A DNA stretch of 64,000 nt, taken from Amylostereum areolatum. Its lineage: Eukaryota > Basidiomycota > Agaricomycetes > Russulales > Stereaceae. The stretch is from NCBI GenBank assembly GCA_012932865.1, contig SAXG01000007.1:1116001-1180000 (forward strand). Reading direction: 5' to 3'. A program made the translations under genes and the position numbers. The notes beneath the pieces were generated by a model. The model was not told the origin of the DNA. It was given only the letters and a program-made list of their open reading frames with translations, and did not search any database. Below, one piece after another: positions 10,902 to 21,785 of the stretch (positions within the stretch are counted from its first letter, which is position 1; the number at the start of each line of letters is the position of its first letter).

Positions 10902-11279
10902 CAAGGAGTCGGGGACTACGGTTTATGTAGATCGTACGCAGGTTGACTGTCAACTCGGTCCATTGCAGTAGAAGCGTGGTTCTGATGGTAATAGTAACGG
11001 CAAGCAAGAGTCACCTTGTCGAGTTCTCACCCATTGCGATCCCACATACGTAGATATGGGACCAGGGACTGTCATCTGGCCAGAGATTACTGGACGGAGC
11101 CAGCAATGGAGCCGTGAGAAAGTGTCCGGGGCCGCCCGCCCCGCCCCCAGCATTTGCCATTTGATACCGCTACGAGGTCGAGCATGTCAAGCGCACATCT
11201 CCTCGTTAGAATCCCACGGATTGTTCAACACTAAGTGCATTTCACGCCTAATGTATACAGTTGAAGAAGCATGGGTCCG
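10902..11279. other. Convergent 3' intergenic spacer
   Basis: This 378-bp spacer lies between the SDR stop and the isomerase stop. I see no gene or repeat in it. Confidence 0.5.
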
Positions 11280-12549
11280 TTACAACTTGGAGCTAGGCTT
11301 CTTCGGCGGTAAGGAACCCAGTGGAGGGAAAGACAACTTCTCCTTGCGCAATACCGCGTTCGCTGCAAGGTACATGTCCTTGACGATGAGCGATTAGTCC
11401 GACATAACAGTCCACAGAGGAGCACAGTCTTACCTTGGCTTGGTGGGCGCCCATGTTCCAGGTTGCTTGGTATTCCAGCGAGTCCTCAATTCTGTCCAGA
11501 GTCATGAGAAACCATCGTTTTCACCCAGGACAAGACTCACGAATGATCACGCGCGTGCGCAATGTACCGCTTCGTACCCAGTGTTGCTATGGGACTCATC
11601 TCAGCAATTCGGCGCCCCAGGTCGAGCGCCGCACGAACGACCTCGTCTCTGCTTCCTGGGACAATCTGCGGGTTGCAGGCGTGAGCACCTGGATAACTAG
11701 TCATTAACGGTCCAGTATACCTTGGAGATGAGGCCAAGATCCTTGGCCTCTGTCGCAGTGAAGTTCCTCGCAGTCAGCGCAAGCTCGTGAAGCAACGAGC
11801 TGTTGCCCGTGATCTTGGGCAAACGCGCGAGCGTGCCAGCGTCTGCTGCCAGTCCCACGGCGGCTTCCTGCAACAGGGTCAAATGGGATCAGTTTGGACC
11901 AAGGAAGGTGCGCTGACGAGACTCACCTTGATGCAGAATTTCGTGTCCTCAGCCGCCCACCGAATATCGCATGTCGCTATGAGGTCGATCGCCAGACCAA
12001 CTGCCATCCCGTGCGTCGCAGCGATCACAGGGTATGGGCAACGCTCGGCACTACTGGTAATGCGTTGAATGTCGAGTGTGATAGAACGGACGAGAAGGCC
12101 CTTCCGGCCTCCGTCGGAGGCTTCAGGTGGTGTTTGAAGTATGGTCACTGCAGACGATGAGCTGGCGCGTGGAGATCCGAATGTGCTTCACGTACCGTCG
12201 ATTCCGCCACAGAAGAGCCTCTGTAGCGCGGAAGAAACGACGACGACGCGGACTTGATTATCCTGCGAGATGTATTGAAACGCGGCGTCGTATTCAGCCC
12301 ATAACCTACCGCCGGCTGTTAGCGTAATAGAGGCAGGTGTAAGGGTGATGGCTGACGCACTCTCGACTGAACGCGTTCACGGGAGCGCTAATTTAGATAG
12401 ATTAGGGTGAGGTGGTGTGAGTCGACGAGAACCTGGCAGGAGGCATACCGGTTGAGTTGGAGGTGCAAGACGTATGGGTACGGGAAACTGAACTGGATCA
12501 ACTTGAACTCGTCGGCATACGTCGGGCGTGAAGGAAACTCTGTCGCCAT
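11280..12549 (-). CDS. Peroxisomal dienoyl-CoA isomerase / enoyl-CoA hydratase-isomerase family (ECH1-like)
   Basis: Start MATEFPSRPTYADEFK at 12549. The exons are joined by short introns (donors GTATGC, GTGCGT, GTACGT, GTGAGT, GTATAC, GTAAGA). The crotonase fold is clear from LHLQLNRAPVNAFSR, RVVVVSSALQRLFCGGID (oxyanion-hole segment), ATHGMAVGLAIDLIATCDIR and KEAAVGLAADAGTLARLPK. In the last motif a Glu and an Asp are spaced eight residues apart. This matches the catalytic pair of rat delta3,5-delta2,4-dienoyl-CoA isomerase, which separates it from plain hydratases. The protein ends PKKPSSKL, a perfect PTS1 peroxisomal signal. The inferred role is shifting double bonds during peroxisomal beta-oxidation of unsaturated fatty acids. 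No lesions are seen. Confidence 0.85.
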
Positions 12550-13950
12550 TGTCTGGACGTCGATAGATACAAACTCGGCTCGAACCAGAGGATAAGGTGG
12601 GTAGGGGTGTTGGTAAGAACAGAAATCATGCTGGGGCAAGAAAGGGCAAGAAGAACAGTCGGAGAACCCGGGGTAATCACATGGAGTAAGTAAGCAGTTA
12701 CACCACCAGCAGTTGCCTCAGCATGACTCTATGCGGGGCCATTCGGATGAGTCTGATGGCGTGACCAAGGGTTCACGCTAGCATCGTGTCAGCTTCAATC
12801 CAACCCCCTCAATCTCGGCGCCATTCCGATTATCCGTTGCGAGAAAGTCGGCTTCGCGCCCAAGTCAGCGTGAGTACAGGTTGTCCTCTCAGTTTCAATC
12901 CCCACAGAGTCCTCGATGGACGGCGACGAGCGCGGGTTATGTAAGCAGTATTCATTTTCGTCGTCGCGCCAAGTCATCCTCGACTCCTTGTTTCCTCTCA
13001 CCACGTCCTTCTCTTCTCCCCGTCCTTCACCTGGCCATAACCCCTCATCTGTAATGGGCGACTCCGACGTACCGAGATTTGGACGGCGCGTCAGGGTTTC
13101 CGTGGATGTACGAAGGGTTGGGTATGGACTCTCCCTTCGACACTCTCATGTGGGCATCATCCAGAGTCTGGACCATGGTGCGTGTTCTATTCACTTACCG
13201 CCCACCTGCCCTCACGACAGCATTCAGGATTTGCACATGCTCCGGCGCCCCTCTTGTTGTCGCTGGCAGTCGTCCTCACCTTCGCTCGCGGCCTTGAACT
13301 TTACTCCTGGTCTTGAACTTTGCTCGTGGTCTTGAACTTTACTCTCGGTCTCTCGATTTTTGCTTGCGGTCTTGGTCCTCGCTCGCGATCTTGGTCCCGC
13401 TCGCGCTCCTCTCTGGTCCTGGCTCTCTGTCCCCTGGCTCACTGGGTTCCCTGGTCTTATCTCGGTCTCCGTCTGGTCCACCTGCTTTGTTGGCATCCCA
13501 GGTAACCCTCTCTCACCTGTCATCCCTCTCCATATATCCCGTAGCAGCCCCCATATACTCTGTAGTTATCAAATGAAAATATCATGATTTTCTTCCTTCT
13601 ACATCAGGATAAGATCGCGATAAGCACGATTTAAGCCAGCAACCCGCCGAGCGATTCTTGATGAGCTTAGTAAGATTATTGGATTGAATCCAAAGAACCT
13701 CAGCTTCGGGCCCAAGGGAATTCGTTGAGCGTGATATCCGCTTGACATTTTTGGATTCCATCCATCGGCACACCAACTTCAAACTCAGGGGCGTGATATC
13801 GGAATGAAGCTGAGGGATCGCCTGGTGGTGTACTGTTCCGGATATCGGAGCATAAAATAACAGGATAATAATTCACATCTTTCTGGTTTACATCGCTCTT
13901 ATGCCTTCACCTCAGTTGTCTGGTGCTCTTCACTCTTACAGATAGGAGGC
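12550..13950. other. 1.4-kb region without a supported gene
   Basis: This lies upstream of the isomerase and beyond the 3' end of ALDH 1. A plus-strand stretch at about 13070-13180 (YRDLDGASGFPWMYEGLGMD) could be a stray exon, but no start, partner exon or family supports it. It holds the short tandem repeat listed separately. Confidence 0.4.
13290..13410. repeat. Degenerate tandem repeat, unit about 19-21 bp
   Basis: The unit CTTGAACTTTACTCCTGGT recurs about three times nearly exactly, then decays into CTTGGTCCTCGCTCGCGAT-like units, giving about six units in all. It is not clearly part of a gene. Confidence 0.6.
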
Positions 13951-15820
13951 CTAAATAGCATGTGCAAGGTTGACATGGACGGCCTTTACGTTCGTATACC
14001 TGGACATCCGACTTATCAGTCAATGATCTCCGTCCCAATACTGTAAAAGAGGCAGATGTTACTCACGCAACCAACGCCTCCTCGCCTAGTTCCCGTCCAA
14101 TGCCCGATTGTTTATACCCGCCAAACGGCATGTTAGGATCAGCATTGTTCGCGCTGTTAACGTATACCTGTCCTGCCTGGAGACGGTGCGCCGTCTCGAT
14201 TGCGCGCCGTAAGTTTTGCGTGAATACCGAAGCGGCGAGGCCATAGATGGTGTCGTTCGCCTGCCGCACGACGTCGTCCTCGTCCTCGAACTTAATTAGA
14301 GCGACCACAGGCCCAAATATCTCTTCTCGAACAATCTTCATGTCCGGCGTTGTGCCAGTGAATATCGTAGGTTTGATCCAATACCCTGCGTCGCCGTGCT
14401 GCTCGCCGCCGATGTGGGCCGTCGCGCCTTGTGCCTTGCCAGATTCAATATACCCCATGATACGCTGCGATGCATATTATTCGCTAGGCCTCTCGATATC
14501 TCGTGAAGAAGGACGCACGTCGAACTGAGCCTTGGAGACCTGGGGCCCCTGCACGGTATCGGGTGCGAATGGATCACCGAGCTTGATTTCCAGCACACCC
14601 TGCGTGTAGGCCTCAAGGAACTTGTCGTATATCCCGGCTTGGACAAAGATGCGCGAGCTAGCGACGCAGACCTGGCCCTGGTTGGAGCTATAGGGCATAG
14701 ATCAGTCGAGCAAAACCTTATCCCTCGCAGCAGAAACACGCCTACAACATGCTTAGAAGCGTCCACTTGACCGCCTGTTCAACATCGGCATCGTCAAAAA
14801 TGATGGAAGGACTCTTTCCCCCGAGTTCGAGCGTCACGTTTTTAAGGTTGGACTTGGCAGACGCCTCCTGGACTTTGCGACCGGTGAGCGTTGAGCCAGT
14901 GAACGCGATCTTGTCGATATCCATGTGTTCTGTGATGGCTTGTCCGACGGTGTGTCCGTACCCAACCACAACGTTAACGACGCCAGGTGGGAAACCCGCC
15001 TCGACGATGAGCTGGCAGACTCGCAGCGCGGTCAGAGGTGTGAGCTCGGAAGGCTTCACGACGACAGTACATCCCGTCGCAAGAGCGGGTCCGAGTTTCA
15101 TTATCATGTTCATGACTAGATCAGAAACCCGCCGAGACGTCTTTCAGCACTTAGTCCATATACATAGAGATAGAAAGAGGCGTACGGGGGTAATTCCATG
15201 GTATGATCTGGCCGCAGACGCCGATTGGCTCATGGCGCGTGTAGGCTAGCTTTGCTTCGCTCGTCTCAATGGTCTTACCATGATTCTTGTCCGCCCATCC
15301 AGCATAGTACCTGATAAACGCAGGCGCCCACATCGGCTCCAACTTTGCCGATGTGAATGTTTTGCCTAGTTCGCAGATTGTCAGTAACGTCATTCTCCGC
15401 GCTTTGTTTGTGGCGAATAGCGACGCACCGTTTTCCAGCGCTATAATCGCGCCAAGCTCTTCCACGTTGGCCGCTATGAGGTCTGCGAACTTGTGCAGGA
15501 GCTGACCCCGTTGGACGCCTGGAGTATTGAGACCCCATGTGGTTGAGAACGCGCGTCTAGCGGCGACTACGGCGTGGTCGACGTCTGCCGCTGTTCCCTC
15601 CGAGATGGATGTCACCGTTTTCCCTGTGGTAGGGTTTACAATGCTTCCCATTCATTATGATCAGATGTCTCTGAAGTCGATGGTAATTATGGAGAAAGAC
15701 TTACTCGATTGTCGTTTGGTCGGCTCCACGGGAGAACTCGTTGTCGATGAAAACGCCAGTTGGGAAAGACACTCTCTTGTTGAAGACGGGAGTGTCGAAC
15801 TCGTAGCTAAATGTGGTCAT
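13951..15820 (-). CDS. NAD(P)-dependent aldehyde dehydrogenase, paralogue 1
   Basis: Start [17 protein letters not shown]. The gene has about eight exons and encodes roughly 500 residues, the normal ALDH length. Core motifs are all present: IIPWNYP (substrate-side Asn), [11 protein letters not shown] (cofactor Lys), [12 protein letters not shown] (nucleotide loop), TLELGGKSP (general-base Glu), GQVCVASSR (catalytic Cys), [13 protein letters not shown] and [15 protein letters not shown]. It ends [15 protein letters not shown]. There is no targeting signal, so it is probably cytosolic. It oxidises aldehydes to acids, but the substrate cannot be read from sequence. It is the first of four paralogues in this window and closest to paralogue 2 by its C-terminal wording. 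It appears fully intact. Confidence 0.9.
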
Positions 15821-16349
15821 GGTTATCGATGTTAGAGGTGGTGAGCGAGGGAAAAGAAGGTGGCGGAACAATCCACGATCCACTCGCCTTTTGAGCGTTC
15901 ATCAGGAGGCGCATCGAGTCACATGTGCCGTGGGTGCTAAAGCTAAAGGTGAATCGACTTCACCTTCACGTATGTAGCACGAGGATGCCTTTTCTCAGTT
16001 TGGGGGCTGATATATAATAACGCGATGCCGAGGAAAATCCCCACCGATTGAAGATCCTGACTCGAAGTCCGCAATGTGGAAGCTTCACTTGTGGAGTACA
16101 CGCGTTGCTCCCCAAACGACGTACTTAGACGCACGGAGAAACCAGTGGTGTCATGGTGGGTTTCGCAGCGCGTCTGGGATGAGCCAGTCGAGCGTGGACG
16201 TTTGACGCAAACAGATACTTAGCGTGATTCGTCGGACTCGGCCAGGATGACCGTGTCTCTCCAAATTCTCATGACGCCTTCCTTTGTCTTGCTCGCTTTC
16301 CAGAACAAATACATGTTTCGTCTCTAAATTGCGAGCCAGTGACATATTT
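15821..16349. other. Spacer between ALDH paralogues 1 and 2
   Basis: This 529-bp spacer is the upstream region of paralogue 1 and the downstream region of paralogue 2. No coding signal is recognised in it. Confidence 0.4.
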
Positions 16350-18176
16350 TACAACGTATGCGCGAGATTGACATGGACGGCCTTCACGTTCGTATAGCTT
16401 CACGCACGGTCAGTCTCGGGGATACAACCACATAAGGGAGGGACTCACGCTGCCAAAGATTCCAATCCCAACTCACGTCCAATCCCCGACTGTTTGTATC
16501 CACCAAATGGCACTCCCGGATCGCTGTCATTGGCACTGTTAATGAACACTTGACCTGCTTGGAGCCGATGCGCCGTCTCGATCGCCCTCCGTATGTTCTG
16601 CGAGAAGAGAGACGCGGAGAGTCCATAGACTGTGTCGTTTGCTTGCCGCACGACGTCGTCCTCGTCCTCGAACTTGATCAGCGCGACCACTGGGCCGAAG
16701 ATCTCCTCCCGGACGATCTTCATGTCCGGTCTTGTCTCCGTGAAGATAGTAGGTTTGATCCAATAACCGGTGTCTCCATGTTGCTCTCCGCCGATGTGCG
16801 CCTTAGCGCCCTCCGCTTTCCCAGACTGAATATAGCCCATGATGCGCTGGTGCATATTCAGATGAGCGACTCGCGCAAGAGACTAAGGGATAAACGTACG
16901 TCGAATTGAGCCTTAGAGATTTGAGGGCCCTGAACGGTATCGGGCGCAAAGGGGTCTCCGAGTTTCATCGCCTGCGCACCCTGAGTAAATGTCTCCAAGA
17001 ACTTGTCGTATATTCCAGCCTGGACGAAGATGCGCGAGCTTGCGACGCAGACCTGGCCCGAGTTGGCGCTGTAATCGTCAGTACCGCAAGTTGTAACCGT
17101 CAGAGTATGAAAACGTACAACATGCCATTCAAGGTCCACTTCACGGCTTGCTCAACGTCTGCGTCGTCGAAAACGATGGAAGGACTCTTGCCGCCGAGCT
17201 CAAGTGTCACATTTTTGAGGTTTGACTTGGCCGATGCCTCCTGAATCTTGCGACCGGTGATGGTAGAACCTGTAAACGATATCTTGTCAATGTCCATATG
17301 TTCCGCGATGGCCTGTCCAACTGTGTGCCCGTATCCAACCACGACGTTGACGACCCCAGGCGGGTAACCCGCCTCGACGAGGAGCTCGCATATACGGTAG
17401 GCACTGAGAGGTGTTAACTCTGACGGTTTCACGACGACGGTACATCCAGTCGCGAGCGCTGGACAGATCTTCGCAATTATAGTCATCACTAGGAAGAGAA
17501 GAAGCATGAGCCACATTGGACACGGCTCATATGAATGAAGGAGGATGTACCAGGGAAATTCCAAGGCATGATCTGGCCGCAAACACCGATAGGTTCATGA
17601 CGCGTGTAAGCTAGCTTCGCCTCGCTGGTCTCGATGGTCTTTCCATGGTTCTTGTCGGTCCAGCCAGCGTAATATCTGATAAGTGCTGGTGAAAACATCG
17701 CCTCCATCTTCGCGGACGTGAACGTCTTGCCTACTCGACTGATGAATTAGCACCGTCCCCCAAACACTGGCAAGTGACGTACCGTTCTCTAGGACCATAA
17801 GTGCAGCGAGCTCCTCCGCGTTGGCGGCAACGAGGTCCGCGAACTTGGAAAGCAACCGACCCCGTTCGGCGCCCGGAGTGTTCAGACCCCAGGTCGTGTT
17901 GAAGGCGCGGCGGGCGGCGGCGACGGCGCGATCGACGTCTGCTGCTGTCCCCTCCGCGATCGAGGTCGTGACTTTGCCTGTACAGGGATTTACGACGCTT
18001 GTGACGGAGCGCGCGGTCAGTTCATTGCGCCATCGAGGGTATGCGATGGAAAGGCCTCACTCGATCGTCGTCCGGTTTGCACCATGGGAGAATATGTTGT
18101 CAATGAAGACACCGGTCGGGAAGGACACCTTCTTCTTGAAAACCGGATAATCGAACTCGTAACTGAAGGTTGTCAT
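16350..18176 (-). CDS. NAD(P)-dependent aldehyde dehydrogenase, paralogue 2
   Basis: Start [17 protein letters not shown] at 18176, stop at 16350. It is same-strand and tandem to paralogue 1. Catalytic elements are intact: [66 protein letters not shown] and [15 protein letters not shown], ending [15 protein letters not shown]. Its many short introns appear to fall at the same positions as in paralogue 1, as expected for a tandem duplication. A differing catalytic-pocket neighbourhood ([14 protein letters not shown]) suggests some divergence in substrate entry, but this is inference. Confidence 0.9.
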
Positions 18177-19551
18177 GATGTTAATACGATGAGATTTTGT
18201 TCGAGAGAGGACAACGGGGGAGATGGAAAAGTTGGTTATTCAAGGACGTTTATCCCTCATCTTTTTAGCTCTAACCGCATAGCGCCTTGTGTGGTCTCGT
18301 GGTCCCGACCCACACTGGGTACCTGGCATCGATCCTGCATTATACGCATCGTCTCGACCGGGATGTGGATTGTTCATGCCGTAAGAGGTCTTCAAACTAC
18401 GCGTCGTTGAAATTTGCGGCATCTACAAAGCACACCCTTCCCCTTAGCTAGCTTCACAAAGACGTTGCCATCTAACTCACATTCCATCGTAAAAAAGTAA
18501 CATTCCGCTTCTCTAGTTCCAATATAGACCGCGACAAAGTTGCCAGTGTACCGTCGTCGTCCTGATGCGCTAGTACGTTCATCTCGCGGTCACCTTCGCC
18601 TAGTCACTGCCCTGCTTCCCGTTCTTGTCGGAGATTCTCCTCGGAAGGGCCCCCGTCACCCGCCGGCTCGCTCTCCTTCCGTAGGCGTTCTCTCCTTCGG
18701 CCATACACCAAGCGCTCCGACGGCCATGTACCAAGCGCTTTCATTACGATGCGACGCTGGAGTTCAGACGTCGACTGCCTCCCTGTGTCGATATCGCGGC
18801 GTTGGCGAAGAACAACATTCAAGGATGCCGAACGCAATGCTGCCCGGGGTTTTCTGCAACGTAGAAGGTTAAAGATGAGTTGCACCAGGTTTAACAAGTT
18901 CACGCACCCTGGAAGTAAGGTATCACAGTGCTAGTCTCCTCGAGGCCGACGAAGTTCGATCGTGAACCGCGACGAGACCTGACAAAACAGGACAAAACGG
19001 GTCACTTCACAACTTGAGCAACTTATTAAGTAACTTTGGGTCCTGTGATCCCCGCACCAAAGATTTCTCCGGTCCTTGAATCTGGACAGGTCTTGACGGT
19101 ATATGTTCAGGTGTAAATGAACGAGCGGAGTTAAGCGTTGATGAGGAGGACAGAGTGTGATAGATAGAAGGTAGACAGAGTCACTCACGCAAAGTGTGAA
19201 CTTTTATAGAAGGCGGCAGCCGCCGTGCACCTGTTGGCGCAGACGCGCGCTTTTCGATGACGTAGTGAGGTTCCCTACGTATCATAAAAGCCCATTCGAC
19301 CCACCTTCAGGATCCTTCACCACATACATAACCGCCCCCTCCCTTTCTATCCAATCTCGCCCAACAACAACGATAATGTAAGCCGGGGTTGATGAATTGC
19401 CAAAAATGCAGTTCAAATTATGGATATAGACGGAACCCACAACTCAGGCTCTCGTCGACTACCAGTACTTAGGTACTTAGGGGTAAGATAACGATAGCGA
19501 CTGCAGCAAAGACGGCCTCTTCGAAGGTCTTGGGCCACGACCACCATGCCT
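18177..19551. other. 1.4-kb region without a supported gene
   Basis: This lies upstream of ALDH 2. Open frames at 18540-18872 (plus) and 18604-18903 (minus) overlap each other, have no recognisable motif, and look like chance frames in GC-rich DNA. Confidence 0.4.
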
Positions 19552-20316
19552 GCTCTACTCGACACTGTCAAGTTCTGCTTCGGACTGCTGATGGTAGCTG
19601 CAGTGAGTTTCCACCCAGCATCTCCCCCCATCCCTAATAAGAGCCCCCCATCCCCAAGGTCTCCTTTGTGGCTATCGTGGACCCGCTCATCGCTAGGAAA
19701 ACGCCTAGCACGGTTGACCCGGGTATAAGCGAATGGGATTTTGCCTGGCCCATCCAGGCATGGAACATCTGCTGGATGGTCATGTGCATTCTCATCCCTG
19801 GTATCGCGCTGATGATGGTCGGGGCCTCGGGCGAAGTAGTACGCCATATTTCCCACATCATCTTCCGCGACGGGTTACAGGAATGAATATAGCAAGGAGT
19901 GGATCGATTACAGGCTTGTCTTCTACAGGGCGTGTTTCTTCCATGTGTGTTGGACCATCGGCGGTGCGATCCTTATGTTCAACACGAAGGACAACCCTCG
20001 CCGTTGCGGCGCCGTCCATTTGAACCGCGGTTTAAGGAGTTTTGTGCTTGATGGCAGGCGGAATCGGCATCAACGTCGCAGTATTCGCCATTATGGTTCG
20101 TCCTCGCCCCCTCCAATATCGTACAAATTGACCTCTTCTGATGATGTTCATTTGGGCGCGACAGTTTATCTGCGTGAACCGTTCCTCCAGCCAGCACCCG
20201 AGGTGAAGGAGAGAAATGATCACAAACGACATGTTTGCTCCCTATCTGAGAAGAGCCCATGCCCCAGGAACTTCTGGTACACACGAAGGCTGCTCCGATA
20301 CCAGCTGATACCAAGG
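19546..20316 (+). pseudogene. Multi-pass membrane protein of unknown family, apparently decayed
   Basis: A start MPALLDTVKFCFGLLM (hydrophobic) splices at a GTGAGT donor into VSFVAIVDPLIARKTPS, then a membrane segment NICWMVMCILIPGIALMMVG. The next segment (NEYSKEWIDYRLVFYRACFFHVCWTIGGAILMF) is clearly coding-like, but lies in a different frame with no room for an intron at about 19870-19885. A third hydrophobic stretch, CLMAGGIGINVAVFAIM (20057 onward), is in yet another frame. A possible C terminus, LVHTKAAPIPADTKV, ends at 20316. Either several unusual introns are missed or the gene is broken; I favour a broken gene. The family is not recognised. Confidence 0.4.
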
Positions 20317-21600
20317 TTTGATTCTGGTAAGTAAACGATACCGATACAACACTCTGTCCCCAAAGTACAAGCCACTCTGTAACAATTTCGCGTCTTTTGC
20401 CATACTCGACTTGTACTCGACCCCACCTATGTAGCTTTTGTGTTCCACGTTGCATTCTTCCCGGACAATGTATATGCTTTCTGGTTAATGTAAACGTCGA
20501 ACTTGGGTCGCGACTGCATCTTTCAGCGGTAGTAGGCGATGACTGAGCCACCTGTAACGGAAGTTAGTGGCAAGGGCAGAGAGTACATAATAGACGGATG
20601 TACATTGACCTTCGTCGGGCAGTCGAGAGTCCGAGATAAGGATGCCGGACCAGGATTTATCGCTTCCGTAAACTTCCGACGACGCAGAGCCACTCTGGAC
20701 GCCGCTTCGAAGTTCAACGACGCGAAGCATTTTTATGCTTTGACACATACCACCACCTCGTCTATGGCCCAATCCTCCCCAATCCCTCTTATCACCTGTG
20801 TGGACATGCTTTCAGGGACCTGCGCTGGGTGGAAACCGATACCATTGTTGTTTTGTTGGATGACCACAGACAAGCCAACATACCAAAACCGGTGATTCGT
20901 GAGCAGGGCACGTTCATCGGTCAAGCTCAGCCGTTCCTCGCAGCGAAAGCGTCCATGGTCTCTTGGAGCCAGAGAAGATAGACGGAACTGTGGCGGGAGG
21001 CGTGCGAAGAGTGCGAGTGCGAGTGCGGGTCAGGGCCCAACGAGGAATCGGCACGCAAACAACTTGGCTCTTACTCGCTTCGACAGCGTCATTTCCTTTC
21101 AGGCTGTCGCTGTTGCTCATCCATCCAACTTGGCGCCGTCATCGGCGGTCTGGAGCGTTTTAATCTCCACTTGGTGAGCACAGTATCCATTCTCCTCGGA
21201 GACCAACGGCTCACAGTGTGTTCCGTCTAGTTGTATCGCATGTATCGTGTGTGCTCTCAATCAGAAACCCTGTTTGAGGGTGCGTCGTGATGAGTGCTTG
21301 GAGATGATGCGGTCAAGAGAACAAGGGAAGCCTCGACGATGGTCCATTTCCACGACGAACCGGGAGGGGAGGGCGCGACAAAGGACCCAGAGGCAGTGCC
21401 GACAGCTTGCCGGCAGATGCTGATTGGATCGTAGAAGCTGACTAAGCGTGCCGAAAGAGCTCGGCGAGCGGCACCAAACCCTTCGGTTATCCTGCTCGCC
21501 CACGGGCTCGGCGCGCTCTCCCCGCCACAATTCGGCAGGCCTGGAAAAAGAATGGCGCAGAATTCTTCGCCCCCGACCACAACCGGCATCACCTCACTCA
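20317..21600. other. Region without a supported gene
   Basis: Overlapping open frames occur on both strands (for example 20539-20895 plus and 20485-20772 minus), with no start context, splice pattern or family signal. Confidence 0.4.
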
Positions 21601-21604
21601 CCGT

Positions 21605-21613
21605 CTATATAAA
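21605..21613 (+). promoter_or_regulatory. TATA box upstream of the MFS gene
   Basis: CTATATAAAAG lies about 180 bp upstream of the chosen start codon at 21786. It is the best TATA match in this part of the window. Confidence 0.5.
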
Positions 21614-21785
21614 AGGGGAGGCGCGATCCGTGTCGACCGTTGACTCGCCCCGACAGACCCTCCGTACTCATGGCGTCTCCCACACGTCCTCATCCCGCTC
21701 CATCAGGCCAGGAGGTCCTCCCATACTCAACGAACTGGATCAAATACAGTTCCTGTTGTCGACCCAACTCGTCCTCCACCCGACA

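Noticed and set aside
12916..13335. 139-codon plus-strand frame as a gene
   Set aside because: It passes into the tandem repeat and has no partner exon, motif or conserved start. Only the short stretch near 13070-13180 looked protein-like, which is too little.
19979..20551. 190-codon minus-strand open frame
   Set aside because: It overlaps the plus-strand membrane-protein segments, has no motif or splice pattern, and is best explained as a shadow frame.
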